Positions 16,040 through 24,828 of a DNA stretch of 64,000 bases are shown piece by piece. This DNA comes from Mycobacterium sp. Aquia_216 (GTDB taxonomy: Bacteria; Actinomycetota; Actinomycetes; Mycobacteriales; Mycobacteriaceae): contig NZ_CP113530.1 in NCBI RefSeq assembly GCF_026723865.1, positions 49,270-113,269 on the forward strand, in the 5' to 3' direction. A program made the translations under genes and the position numbers. The notes under the pieces were generated by a model. That model saw nothing but the letters and a program-made list of their open reading frames with translations, had not been told where the DNA came from and searched no databases. Each line of letters opens with the position of its first letter. The stretch's first letter is position 1.

Positions 16040-17239
16040 TCAGCGTTGAGCGATGATGCTCGGTGTGATCGGCGCAGGTGCTGCGCCGCCCACCACGGAG
16101 CCATTAACGAAGGTGAACTGCCCTCCACAGTCCCCGGGCATGTAGTACTGCACCGTGGGGTTGGCCGCCGACAGGGTCGCAATTTGCGGCAGCGACATCG
16201 GTTGCCACGGGCCGATATGCGGGGGCGGATTCAGGCCCGCCAGCCCACCCGTGCTCACGCCGCCGAGTTCACCGGTGATCTCGTTAGGGGCCTTGGGAGC
16301 CCAGATCGCGCCGCCGAGGTTGAGCCGAGTAAACCGTTGGGCGTCGTAGCTGAATTGCACCCACTGCTGTCGGTGACCGTCTATGGGATCGACTCGGGTG
16401 TAGCCGGTGTAATCGGCGCCGGAGATCCGGAACTTGTATTGCTCCTCAAGATCGGCCATCGGGGGAGCGCTGTCATCTGCCCACGTCTTCCCGCCGGGCA
16501 CATAAAAGCCGCTCGGTCCGCCTTCTGGCATATCCGCCAGCGACCGGTGCCCCGTCCACGGCGGCGGGGGAGTGTTGCCCACGTAGGGCGGGGGGATCAC
16601 ATCTTGCCAATACCCGAACCGCTCATCACCGACAAACGGATTCCGCGGGTCGATCGCGACCGGAGGTATCGCCGGATTGGGTGAGCCATGCTTGTCGTCG
16701 ACGAGCTGGACATGACTATTCGGATCAGTCGCCCCGCCGCTGTGGTAGTCGAGGGCGCGGATTTGTCCGGCCAGGGTGCTCGATTGCTGCTGGGTGGTGT
16801 TGAGCACGGTGTTGGCGGCCGAGACCTGGCTGCGCAGGCCTTGGAGCAGGGTGCGTTGCGCGGCGGGGGAGCGGGCCGCGGGTGCGGCTTGGGCCAGGGC
16901 ACGGGTTTGGTTGGTGATCGTGTCGAGTTGGCCGGCGCCGGTCTGGTTGAGTAGTGCTGCGCTGCTGAGGTTTTGGTGCAGGGCGGTGTCGTTGTGTCCG
17001 TTGCTGGTGAGCCGTGTGGTGGCGTCGTTGACAAATCCGCGGTGCTCGTCGACGAGGTCTCCGGTCATCACCGATGCGCGGGCGCCGGCGCTTTGCACGA
17101 TTTGCGCGCCGGACTCCAGCGAGGGCTCCGTCGGGGCAGGCGGTTGGGGGCTGGACCCGAACAGCGTCCGGGCCCGCTGCACCACCGCCACCGCGTCTGC
17201 GGCTACCTGCTCAATCGACACATCCGCATTATCACCCAT
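16040..17239 (-). CDS. Secreted-effector-like protein, shared N-terminal module with distinct C-terminus
   Basis: 399 residues, ATG 17239 with GGAGG 6 nt upstream. Residues 2-170 are the DUF4226-like helical module identical to that of the downstream 334-residue protein. The C-terminal 220 residues differ: a Pro-rich linker (NTPPPPWTGHRSL), then a domain with GYTRVDPIDGHRQQWVQFSY and RFTRLNLGGAIWAPKAPNEI. That region looks globular and could be an enzymatic or binding domain, but I recognise no family. Probably the ancestral copy, as it has a proper ribosome site. Confidence 0.72.
   Translation of the reverse strand: MGDNADVSIEQVAADAVAVVQRARTLFGSSPQPPAPTEPSLESGAQIVQSAGARASVMTGDLVDEHRGFVNDATTRLTSNGHNDTALHQNLSSAALLNQTGAGQLDTITNQTRALAQAAPAARSPAAQRTLLQGLRSQVSAANTVLNTTQQQSSTLAGQIRALDYHSGGATDPNSHVQLVDDKHGSPNPAIPPVAIDPRNPFVGDERFGYWQDVIPPPYVGNTPPPPWTGHRSLADMPEGGPSGFYVPGGKTWADDSAPPMADLEEQYKFRISGADYTGYTRVDPIDGHRQQWVQFSYDAQRFTRLNLGGAIWAPKAPNEITGELGGVSTGGLAGLNPPPHIGPWQPMSLPQIATLSAANPTVQYYMPGDCGGQFTFVNGSVVGGAAPAPITPSIIAQR
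16734..17237 (-). repeat. 504-bp duplicated cassette, copy B
   Basis: Partner of 15447-15950; ends 2 bases short of the start codon of the 399-residue gene. Confidence 0.85.
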
Positions 17240-17424
17240 CTGCTACCTCCAGCTAATCGCTAATTGTGATCAGCGCAGTCCTCACGACAGCGCCCACCAG
17301 CCGGGGAAGCACTTCCGGGCATCGGGTAGAGCAAGCTGCGCGCTCGGCGTCCTTCCCGACGTGGTGCCCGGCCGCACCCGCATGCCAAGCTGGTCCACGT
17401 GCACTTCGACACCGCGACCAGCCG

Positions 17425-18498
17425 ATGAGTCGCCGACGCAACTCCCTGCCCTGGGCGGCCACGAGCATGCCTGTCATCCGGCGCCAGTGGTGCTATGCCA
17501 TGGAGGCGGCCGCGGGGATTAGCTTCGATGAACACATGGCCCCGCTCCCTCCTGAGGCCTCCGCCGGGGAGGTGGCCCAGGCGAAGAAGATCGAGAGGTT
17601 GGTGGCCAAGTTCGCTGCCACTGCCGAAGTTATTAGGGCCGAGGCGCAGGCATTGCGCGGCGCTGAACTGTACTGGGTCTCCCGCGACATGGTCGACGTC
17701 GTGCTCGAGGCGGCCGACTCGCTTCCTGAGTGGACGCCGGCCCTCGCCATGCCGGCGAGTACAGGGCTGCTGTGTTGGGCAAAATCAGCGGGCACCGTGG
17801 CCGCCGGCATGCCGGTCCGCGACGTGGCGGAGGCCGACTTGAACAATCCCCGGTTCCAGCCGACGATGTTCACCGACAACACGGCCACAGTGACTGAGGT
17901 CGCGTGGGATGGGGTCTGTTGGTGGAGTCGACCGGATATTGGTGTGCTGCAACTAGTTCCGTGCTCACGTGACGATCAGGGAGACTACTCACTACAACTC
18001 GCCAAGACCACCTCGCCGCTCTGGGCGGCGCACAGCATCATGATCAACCCGGACGTGCCGCGCACCGAAGAAGTGAACGGCACCGAGACCGCCTACCCAT
18101 TCGTTAGTGCGGTGGGGGCGGCCTGGCTCTTGATGGCCCAGGCCAATGTGGCTGAAACGCGGACCATCAACGACCCTGCGATACCGCGGACCCAGCCCGA
18201 CCCACTCACCGACACCGATGCTGCGGGCTCGGCGCCGGCGCCGGCGAGGCGCCCATCGACCGTCACGATCATCGACCTTCGCGCCAAACCCCTTGCCGCC
18301 GAACGCGGTCCCGAGTCCGGGCACGCCTACTCCCACCGGTTTCCTGTATCAGGTCACTGGCGGCAGCAAGCCTGTGGACCCGGACACAGCCAACGGAAAC
18401 CGCGCTACATCGGCAGCTTTATCAAGGGCCCAGAGGGCGCCCCACTGATCGCGCCGAAAACCCGAGTCCACGTTCTCCGCCCGCCGCGCCAACCCTGA
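17425..18498 (+). CDS. Hypothetical actinobacterial protein
   Basis: 357 residues from ATG 17425; the upstream frame to 17266 lacks coding character, and ATG 17467 is an alternative. No ribosome site is obvious. The C-terminus has a conserved-looking block, SHRFPVSGHWRQQACGPGHS then RYIGSFIKGPEGAPLI and KTRVHVLR, which I associate with a family common in actinobacterial plasmids and phages but cannot name. His, Trp and Cys density in this block suggests a nucleic-acid-binding or metal-binding role. Divergent from the duplicated-module operon. Confidence 0.68.
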   Translation: MSRRRNSLPWAATSMPVIRRQWCYAMEAAAGISFDEHMAPLPPEASAGEVAQAKKIERLVAKFAATAEVIRAEAQALRGAELYWVSRDMVDVVLEAADSLPEWTPALAMPASTGLLCWAKSAGTVAAGMPVRDVAEADLNNPRFQPTMFTDNTATVTEVAWDGVCWWSRPDIGVLQLVPCSRDDQGDYSLQLAKTTSPLWAAHSIMINPDVPRTEEVNGTETAYPFVSAVGAAWLLMAQANVAETRTINDPAIPRTQPDPLTDTDAAGSAPAPARRPSTVTIIDLRAKPLAAERGPESGHAYSHRFPVSGHWRQQACGPGHSQRKPRYIGSFIKGPEGAPLIAPKTRVHVLRPPRQP

Positions 18499-18740
18499 CC
18501 GCGCGCCCGCACAGGCAGAGCTCTGAGGCCTGCAGTCCAAGACAATTCGCGAGCAGACAGCGCACGCCGCGCGTCGAGGTAGGCGGGCGTCCACCGCGAT
18601 CCGTCGGCCACGCGGTTAGGCCAGTTAAGGCAGGCGCTATGGACGCGGCGCGGTGAATGCAGCTGTGAGCAGCCGGGGTTTTTTGCCCGGTCTCAGTGAG
18701 TTTGGTGGTCGCATCTACGGGAGATCTTGTTCCGCGAGCC

Positions 18741-19748
18741 TTAAAACGGGAGCGGCGATGCTTGGACCAGAATCTCTCGGGCAACGGTGATCGCGTCGCG
18801 CGCGTCGGCTTCCGGCAAGTGCGAACCTGCATGGGTGGCCGCGTTTCGCCGTTCAATGAGCCGAGACCGATAATTCAGCGGGAGGGTTCCGCCGCAATCG
18901 CGTGTCCAGTACTCACATAGTTTGCCGAGCATCCTGTGGGCGCGCAGCTCACCGTCAATATCGGCGTGGCCAGCAGCAGCGAGGTGGGTTCGGATAAGAG
19001 CAGTGACAGCGAGTTCCGCTGCCAAGCCGGCATCGAGCACCGCCCGCCGATAGTCCTGCCCCAGGCACAAGGAATTCGCATCGCGAATGAGTAGCCATTC
19101 GGCGGGGGGCGGTCCGTGGAGCTGCGCGTGGTCGATGCAGAGCTGTAGTTGTCGGGCGGTAATTGGTCTGTAGTTCGGCCACACCACAGCGAAGGCGCTC
19201 GACCCGACCGGAAGAATGCCGCCGGCACGGAGCGGCCGGCCCTGCAACGTGTAGAGACGCGACCACAGTGTGACACCGCTGAATTTGATTCCCGGTTGGA
19301 CGCTACCGATTCGGGACAAATCTTGACCATGCACCACTTCGATCCAGGCGCTTATCGCGACCCACCATGCAGGCATTGCATCGGCGATTCTGCGGCCGGT
19401 GTCCCGCACAGCGTCGTCGTCGCCGCCGACCGTCAGTGAGATCCCGATTCGGCGGATGTTTGCCGCTGTTGGTGTCGTGAAGCCGTCCGCCCTTGTCACG
19501 ATGCGACCCCAGAACGGCGCCAGCTCAGGTTGGCTGCTGAGCAGGTCCTCGCGTTCTGAATAGTGCCACGAGGGCGCCGACAGTTCCTCGGGGGACCGAC
19601 TTCCTCCGTTAACGGATGGCAGGCTCAGAACTAAGGCTTCACCAGCAACGACCGCTGAGTACTTCGCCTGGAGAGCGGCGATGTCGACGGTGAACTGGAC
19701 CGGACATTCGTAGTAGCCCTCGACCACACGCGTCTTGACAGGCTCCAC
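18741..19748 (-). CDS. Orphan protein with C-terminal HEPN-like domain
   Basis: 335 residues. The N-terminal about 200 residues are an unrecognised mixed domain. The C-terminus is helical (LDAGLAAELAVTALIRTHL) and ends with LIERRNAATHAGSHLPEADA, where R301-N-A-A-T-H306 fits the HEPN R-x4-6-H ribonuclease motif and the Asn after Arg is the commonest HEPN choice. HEPN nucleases act in abortive infection and toxin-antitoxin systems. No MNT-type antitoxin is adjacent, so it may be self-regulated or may act alone. Domain call is by motif and helix pattern only. Confidence 0.65.
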   Translation of the reverse strand: MEPVKTRVVEGYYECPVQFTVDIAALQAKYSAVVAGEALVLSLPSVNGGSRSPEELSAPSWHYSEREDLLSSQPELAPFWGRIVTRADGFTTPTAANIRRIGISLTVGGDDDAVRDTGRRIADAMPAWWVAISAWIEVVHGQDLSRIGSVQPGIKFSGVTLWSRLYTLQGRPLRAGGILPVGSSAFAVVWPNYRPITARQLQLCIDHAQLHGPPPAEWLLIRDANSLCLGQDYRRAVLDAGLAAELAVTALIRTHLAAAGHADIDGELRAHRMLGKLCEYWTRDCGGTLPLNYRSRLIERRNAATHAGSHLPEADARDAITVAREILVQASPLPF

Positions 19749-20081
19749 ACGCCGAGCCTAGGCCCCGCACTTCTAAATCGCGGGTGTTTCCACACCCGCG
19801 TCCGCGGCGGTGATGACAATTCAATCCAGGGTTGAGCGCGCACGAGCTGGGGGGAGTTGACGCGGGAAGAGAGCCCAGATTTGGCCCGGCGCGCGAAGCG
19901 CCCCGGAGGGTATGGGGCCGGCTCCCTGCGACCCGTCATCGGCTGACAACTTTGAGGTAGACGACAGATTTGAGAAGGCCCCAAAGTCGCGTCAAAGTGC
20001 GGCGGGCGTGATTCTCGCGGGTAGTCAGGCCCCACGTCTCGGGGCGTAATAATAAGCAGCACAGCTGGCTACCATCGGCGT
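19749..20081. other. Intergenic, promoter for the 20082 gene at its right end
   Basis: No gene seen. A -10-like TACCAT at 20070-20075 lies 6 nt before the ATG at 20082, fitting a leaderless transcript. Confidence 0.35.
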
Positions 20082-20492
20082 ATGTCGCCGCGCCGCCCTG
20101 CCGCATCTGAGCTCGGCATCCTCGTCACCACCGACGAACAGATGCAGGTGGTGCCACTTGCTGATCACCTACGGGCCGATGAGATCGGCGCCAACCCGAT
20201 CGACACCATCACGGCCCGGTCCAACGTAGTGTTTTGGTTCAATACCACCGCCCAGTCAGCGGTCAACAAGATGGCAACGCTAAACCTGTACGCCGCGAGT
20301 GGGCTCTCGGCGCATGCGGTGCCGCTATTGCGCGGGACCGTGCTTATCACGGGAATCAATCCGGCGGGAGATCCAATCGGCCTCTCACGCCAACAACTCG
20401 GCCTTTTGCAAACCGGCCCGGCGCCGGGCTGGTGGGCACGATTCGTCTTGCAAAGCCGCGCGCAACGCTCCCACTGCCGCCGACCCCGCTAA
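20082..20492 (+). CDS. Unknown protein, paralogue of the convergent neighbour
   Basis: 136 residues, leaderless start. The central part, SAHAVPLLRGTVLITGINPA then IGLSRQQLGLL, aligns with the oppositely oriented neighbour (TARTVPLLRGRVVLTS, LAGLTRQQMSRI). It also shares an aromatic F-W-F segment about 40 residues earlier. The C-terminal region is shorter and unlike its partner, so it may be truncated or shifted. No function recognised. The two genes converge with 6 bp between stops. Confidence 0.6.
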   Translation: MSPRRPAASELGILVTTDEQMQVVPLADHLRADEIGANPIDTITARSNVVFWFNTTAQSAVNKMATLNLYAASGLSAHAVPLLRGTVLITGINPAGDPIGLSRQQLGLLQTGPAPGWWARFVLQSRAQRSHCRRPR

Positions 20493-20498
20493 CCGAGA

Positions 20499-21020
20499 TC
20501 ATTGATCTAAGGTCGGCCTGAGTCGGGAAAGCCCGCGCCGGAAGTCGTCCCAGGCCGCGCGATCCGCAGCCGTATTTCTAGCTTTGAGGCGCCGGCGCAG
20601 CGCACGGCCATCGAGACCGTAGCGCCAACCGAGCACCCATTGATCACGGCCTCGGGCCTGGTATGAGGCGATTCGCGACATCTGCTGCCGTGTCAGACCG
20701 GCAAGCCCCCCGTACACGTCATGTGATGTGAGCACGACACGGCCCCGCAAGAGCGGAACTGTGCGCGCCGTCAACTCCGTCGCCGCCAACAGCAGTTCGG
20801 TCGCAGGCCGGTTCACCGTCTGAGACATCAGCTCCACCGACCCAAACCAGAAGTCTAAATGACCGAAAATGCTTCTGGTGGAGAGACTTTCGACTCGCCC
20901 GGCGCTCAGAAACGCCGCGATGTCATCTTCACACGCCGCCTGCACCACGGCCAACCCCTCAGGATGCAGGTATTGGTACGTCGGGTTGACGAAGATCGCG
21001 ATCGACCCGGCCTCTTCCAT
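20499..21020 (-). CDS. Unknown protein, paralogue of the convergent neighbour
   Basis: 173 residues from ATG 21020 (GGGAG about 10 nt upstream). Motif order: IFVNPTYQYLHPEGLAVV, HLDFWFGSVELMSQTVN, then RTVPLLRGRVVLTS and LTRQQMSRI, ending in a basic helix (RALRRRLKARNTAADRAAWD). It shares the F-W-F, VPLLRG and RQQ elements with the gene at 20082. The basic tail suggests nucleic acid contact, but no domain is known to me. Confidence 0.65.
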   Translation of the reverse strand: MEEAGSIAIFVNPTYQYLHPEGLAVVQAACEDDIAAFLSAGRVESLSTRSIFGHLDFWFGSVELMSQTVNRPATELLLAATELTARTVPLLRGRVVLTSHDVYGGLAGLTRQQMSRIASYQARGRDQWVLGWRYGLDGRALRRRLKARNTAADRAAWDDFRRGLSRLRPTLDQ

Positions 21021-21117
21021 GTGTTGATTCTCCCATCTCAGTCCACCAGCGAACGGCAGTCTTTTCGGCTGACGATCGCCAGCGTCGACAAGCTCGGTGG
21101 CTTCGATCCCACGGCGA

Positions 21118-21657
21118 CTAGGGCCGGCGCAGCAGAGTTGGGACATCGATTTCCAGGGGTGGAGGCTGCTTCGAGATCACCGCCCACAGCTGACCGTCCT
21201 TGGTGTACTCGGCGCCCGCGGCCACCGAGGCGCTCGAATCCGCAGCCAGGCGCACGATCGCCCGGGCGAAATCGCCGGGCCCGGTCCCGGGAAACCCGCT
21301 GTGAAGGCCGCCTTGGTCAGGATGGGGGAGCGGCCACAGCGTATTGGAGCCGTCCCGGAAGAACGCGACGTCGATGCCCAGTAACACGACGGACTTGGCG
21401 GGACCTTCAGCGGGCACCCGCGTACCCACCGTCGCGTGCACCGCGCCGTTGACGGTCTGCACCGCCCAACAATCAGGGTTTAACGGGTCGCGAAGCCAGC
21501 ATCTGATAGGTACTCGGCCGGCCTCGTGGGCCACGAGATGGTCACCGAGCTCTCGCGGCCCGGTGGCGGGTTCCAGTCGCCGATCGGCCCACTCACGTGC
21601 CCAGGGGTGCGTTTCGGTTGGCGATACCGGTGAGATCTTCCATCGAATCTGTGGCAC
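21118..21657 (-). CDS. Hypothetical protein
   Basis: 179 residues from GTG 21657; start uncertain. A good ribosome site (GGGAGG) instead precedes an overlapping ATG at 21667 that opens a 24-codon frame ending at 21593, so this gene may be translated by coupling to that short frame. The product has a WVLR/IRCWLRDPLNPDCWAVQT-type N-terminal half and a hydrophobic strand VVLLGIDVAFF; no family recognised. It lies 97 bp upstream of, and co-oriented with, the 20499-21020 gene. Confidence 0.5.
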   Translation of the reverse strand: MPQIRWKISPVSPTETHPWAREWADRRLEPATGPRELGDHLVAHEAGRVPIRCWLRDPLNPDCWAVQTVNGAVHATVGTRVPAEGPAKSVVLLGIDVAFFRDGSNTLWPLPHPDQGGLHSGFPGTGPGDFARAIVRLAADSSASVAAGAEYTKDGQLWAVISKQPPPLEIDVPTLLRRP

Positions 21658-22075
21658 TTTCGTTCATGCTGCGATTCTTCCTCCCAGGCCTGACACCCCG
21701 CACGGTTTCATGGTGTTCTTCCGGGCCCGTCGCACTCGAGGTCCTGTCGCGCACGATCAGAGTTCGCCTGCAGGGGAAGCCCGTGGCAGATTCCGCTGTG
21801 CTCGGCCGCGTACCGTTATGCTTCTTCAGTCTCGGCCTCGGTGAAAGCCCTTGCGGCGCCAGGTTTTCCCGGAACACAGACAAGCCAGCTCAGGGAATCC
21901 AGTCGTACCAGCGGTTCCCGCGGCGGAATGCGAATCGAGTGAGCACCATCGGACACGATTTGGGCCTTCCCCTCATACCTTCAGTCAATCCCTTGCGGCG
22001 GTGGTTCGATCGCCCTTGCGCTTCAAGCACGCCGGTGAGCGTCAGGGAAACACTCACTTCCCATCTAACGAGTGG

Positions 22076-22354
22076 CTAGGGGCTAGCTTCGAGGCGCGCG
22101 TTTAAGACCTCGTCGTCCTGGTCTGAGGTGTTCAGCTGCCAATACACCGCGCCACCGGGTTCACGTCTCATGCGCGACACCACGCCGGTTCGCGCCAGGG
22201 CGCGTAGTTGAGGAAGAACGTAGGCGTGATGTTCGAAATTGTTAAATCCGGCCGCAGCGCATAATTCCGGTGTCGACGTCTCGCCGCCGGCGCCCGCCAA
22301 GGCAGCGATGAGGCGTTTGCGGACAATCACCGTTGCCGGGCTCACCGTTGCCAT
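22076..22354 (-). CDS. Winged-helix DNA-binding protein
   Basis: 92 residues from ATG 22354, one base after the upstream stop. Fold elements: VRKRLIAALAGAGGETSTPE, helix-turn-helix LCAAAGFNNFEHHAYVLPQL, and wing VVSRMRREPGGAVYWQLN. It resembles small ArsR/MarR-type regulators. Tight coupling to the preceding unknown gene suggests a two-gene regulatory unit. Confidence 0.65.
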   Translation of the reverse strand: MATVSPATVIVRKRLIAALAGAGGETSTPELCAAAGFNNFEHHAYVLPQLRALARTGVVSRMRREPGGAVYWQLNTSDQDDEVLNARLEASP

Positions 22355-22355
22355 C

Positions 22356-22739
22356 TCACTCGCCCGAGTTTTCCGACGAGTCTGTTGTCGGCGCCAATAC
22401 CTCAAGCATGACGGTTTTGATCGAGTCGCGTTGGCGCACAGTCAAGTTTGCGGCCCGCAAAAGACGACCACCCAGCATGTCGTTTGGACATGACTTCGCG
22501 ATCGCTACCCAATTGGGCAGCTCGGGATGGCCGGGGTCGGCGGCAGGTCGAGACGCCGCCTCACGTACCTCTGTTACTTCTACGCGGCCATGGTGTGCAT
22601 GCGCCACGGTGAACAGGATGGCCGCGAGCGGAACGACCGCACTCACTCGCCACACCACCGAGGCGTCTGTGGTGCCGTCGATGGCCAGTAACCGTTCGGC
22701 TTCCATCAACGCCGCCGAAGCATCATGAATTTCTTGCAC
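22356..22739 (-). CDS. Hypothetical small protein upstream of a winged-helix gene
   Basis: 127 residues from GTG 22739, chosen because GGAAGGA lies about 9 nt upstream; a longer start at 22766 is possible. The sequence is mostly helical (VQEIHDASAALMEAERLLAI) with a central hydrophobic AVVPLAAILFTVAHAHHG and no catalytic motif I recognise. Immediately followed by the winged-helix gene. Confidence 0.6.
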   Translation of the reverse strand: MQEIHDASAALMEAERLLAIDGTTDASVVWRVSAVVPLAAILFTVAHAHHGRVEVTEVREAASRPAADPGHPELPNWVAIAKSCPNDMLGGRLLRAANLTVRQRDSIKTVMLEVLAPTTDSSENSGE

Positions 22740-23078
22740 GGTCGCTGTTCCTTCCTGATGACCCACGCTCCCACGTGTCGCGCAGTTGGACCTCGCAATT
22801 TTCCCTCACGGGGGTGACACCCTCTGGCGTGTGCGTTAGCACGTCGACGAGCTCGCCGCCGGCGTTGCCGGGCCCGCGCCGCAGGCGTGCGACTCTGCTT
22901 TATCTGGCGTAAGCTGCTACTGGCTGTTCCGCGCAGCTACCCCGAGCCGAATAGGCGCCCGTACCGGCCTTCGGTGCTTGAGGGCAAGGTCCGCTGGATC
23001 CGCGGTCGTTCTGCCGTCACTGTTGAGTGTTGGCATGAGTACGGGGCGTGCCGCATATTCCAGTGAGGAAGCAACGCT
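22740..23078. other. Intergenic interval
   Basis: Divergent promoter region between the 22739 gene and the zinc-ribbon gene; no gene or strong repeat seen. Confidence 0.35.
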
Positions 23079-23858
23079 ATGACCAAGTATTCAGCCCAGA
23101 AGAAAGCTGCGCGCGCGTACCAGCGACTGCGTCCCGGCACCCGATTTGCCGCTGCCTTAGCTGCCGTCACGACCCGCGGCGCCGGGCGCCCCGGTTGGCA
23201 AGTGGGCTACGCGCCGGCGATCCGGCGCCGAAGGAAAGAAGCTTCATGCTATTTCTGCGGACGTGACACGGCCATTGCGTCGTTCACCGACATGACAGAC
23301 GATCCTGGCCGGGTGGCCGTGTATTGCGACAATTCGGACTGCGATGCGCGGGAGTTCGAGGTCGTGATTGTCGATGATGGCACTGCTGCCACGCGCAACC
23401 GTACCGATGTCCGCATTCTCGCCCACTTCCCGCCGCAATTCGTTGATCCGCTATGGGCCGGACCTGGTGAGGACTGGGCGGCAGGCACGCCGCCCTTCGC
23501 GCGTACCCGCGGCGGGCTCGTTGACTGCATGTTCTGCGGTGAGCGAAGCTGCCGACTGTCCCAAGGCGACATCGCCCATGACGATGGGCGTATCCGCTTG
23601 TGCTGCAGCAATAATCACTGCCAAGTTGGTGAGGTCGAGGTGTTGGTTATGCGCGACGAAGTCAGATCACTCGGTGAGGAGCGCCCTGATGTCAAAGCGC
23701 TCAACGCGCTGTTCGTCAGTCGCGCCGATCGGCTGGCTGCTGAGTTGCCGCCTGGGGCGCCGCGGATTTTCGCGTTCGCGGACTTCGCGGCGCCCGCCGA
23801 CGGGGTCGATCCGTTGGCGATGCGTATCTCAGGTCCGGTTCCCTGGGACGGCGGGTAA
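23079..23858 (+). CDS. Double zinc-ribbon protein
   Basis: 259 residues, ATG with GAGGAA 7-8 nt upstream. A basic N-terminus precedes two similar zinc-ribbon-like modules. Module 1 is CYFCGRDT with YCDNSDCDAREFEVVIV; module 2 is CMFCGERSC with CCSNNHCQVGEVEVLVM. Each has C-x2-C followed by C-x4-C and a hydrophobic strand, indicating an internal duplication. Zinc ribbons of this type bind nucleic acid or serve as structural modules. An intrinsic terminator about 90 bp downstream ends the unit. No named family. Confidence 0.72.
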   Translation: MTKYSAQKKAARAYQRLRPGTRFAAALAAVTTRGAGRPGWQVGYAPAIRRRRKEASCYFCGRDTAIASFTDMTDDPGRVAVYCDNSDCDAREFEVVIVDDGTAATRNRTDVRILAHFPPQFVDPLWAGPGEDWAAGTPPFARTRGGLVDCMFCGERSCRLSQGDIAHDDGRIRLCCSNNHCQVGEVEVLVMRDEVRSLGEERPDVKALNALFVSRADRLAAELPPGAPRIFAFADFAAPADGVDPLAMRISGPVPWDGG

Positions 23859-23949
23859 CTGCATCCCAACTCCAACGGGCCGGATGCGCAGGGCCGGCGT
23901 GAGGGGGAAATGACCCCCGGCTCTTGCGGGTTTGGCACCGTAGTTCTCG

Positions 23950-23990
23950 ACGAGCCCTACGCGGTCGACACCGCGCGTAGGGCTCGTTTG
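23950..23990 (+). terminator. Rho-independent terminator
   Basis: Perfect 14-bp arms ACGAGCCCTACGCG (23950-23963) and CGCGTAGGGCTCGT (23974-23987) with a 10-base loop and a short T run; it follows the zinc-ribbon gene. Confidence 0.7.
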
Positions 23991-24180
23991 GGGCGTCGAG
24001 GAATCCAGCCGGCGGCGATGGATCGATCGCTGAAGCTCTGCAGTCGCGAATGGGCGAAACGCGGTGCAGTCTAGGGGCCTATCGGGTGGACCCGCCCATT
24101 GATCACGTCAACCCCACGAGTCGCGCGACTACGCTCGCACGGTACGGGAGCACCCGCGCACGGTGCGCGAGGGACAGAAC

Positions 24181-24401
24181 TCATCCCGCCCGACGGCCAG
24201 CTCCAACTCCGCAACACATGCAAATGTTGGCGTAGGTCGTGATGCACCACACCCGTGTCGCCGTGGGCGTCGAACTCCCCACCCGCTCCCATCCCCAGGC
24301 TGTGTAGGTGTCGCCCGTTGTCGGGTCGGTGGGAAGTCAAATGTGGTTGTTGCCCAGGCGGGTTCCATCGTCTGATACCACCCCGGATAGCGAGTGCTCA
24401 C
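24181..24401 (-). pseudogene. Frameshifted small gene, end of the KfrA-like unit
   Basis: GTG 24401 (AAGGCGG just upstream) opens STRYPGWYQTMEPAWATTT, after which coding character continues in another frame as TDPTTGDTYTAWGWERVG, RVWCITTYANICMCCG and a stop at 24181. Joining the frames near 24330 would give about 73 residues ending in a Cys-rich C-x-C-C motif. Either a genuine frameshift or a sequencing error. Aromatic-rich composition and codon bias support former coding status. Confidence 0.35.
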
Positions 24402-24416
24402 TGGACCGCCTTGCAC

Positions 24417-24554
24417 CTAGCGCCCGCTGACAGCTCCACCGGCGCGCGCGGTCGCCGCGTCGGCCCCGATGTAGACAGCCCAACCATTCAGGAGAGTCTG
24501 GCCGCGGACCGCGACGAAGGCGTTGTGCAGCAATTCACTTGGGGAAAGTCGCAC
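24417..24554 (-). CDS. Small protein, 45 residues
   Basis: GTG 24554 inside the 3' end of the upstream gene; stop just before the next frame. Sequence LSPSELLHNAFVAVRGQTLL then GWAVYIGADAATARA looks like a real small folded peptide. No function recognised. Confidence 0.4.
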   Translation of the reverse strand: MRLSPSELLHNAFVAVRGQTLLNGWAVYIGADAATARAGGAVSGR

Positions 24555-24729
24555 CCCCGAAAGGCAGCCACTTGGCTCGTTCCGGCCCGCGCAGGCCCTC
24601 CCTCTCACGGTCGGCGATCACCGTCGCGAGCCTATCGATCAATCCACCCGCAGGAGCCCTCGCGTCTGCATCGGTGAACTCCCCGGCCGACCCAACGGCA
24701 CCATCCGGTGTCACTAGTTCGTAAAACAT
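24535..24729 (-). CDS. Small protein, 64 residues
   Basis: ATG 24729 with AAGGAG 9 nt upstream. Sequence begins MFYELVTPDGAVGSAGEF and continues as a helix IDRLATVIADREREGLRGPE. It lies about 100 bp downstream of the KfrA-like gene in the same direction. No recognised family. Confidence 0.5.
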   Translation of the reverse strand: MFYELVTPDGAVGSAGEFTDADARAPAGGLIDRLATVIADREREGLRGPERAKWLPFGGATFPK

Positions 24730-24828
24730 GCCGTCATTCTCCTTGGTAGACACTACAACTCGTGTACGTATCGGAGTTTCTCGCGTTGCATTGCGCCACT
24801 CCTTCTCGCTCGATTCTCCTGTAGGCAA

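Noticed and set aside
15447..17237. Composite transposon made by the 504-bp direct repeats
   Set aside because: The repeats encode a protein module and contain no transposase or terminal inverted repeats.
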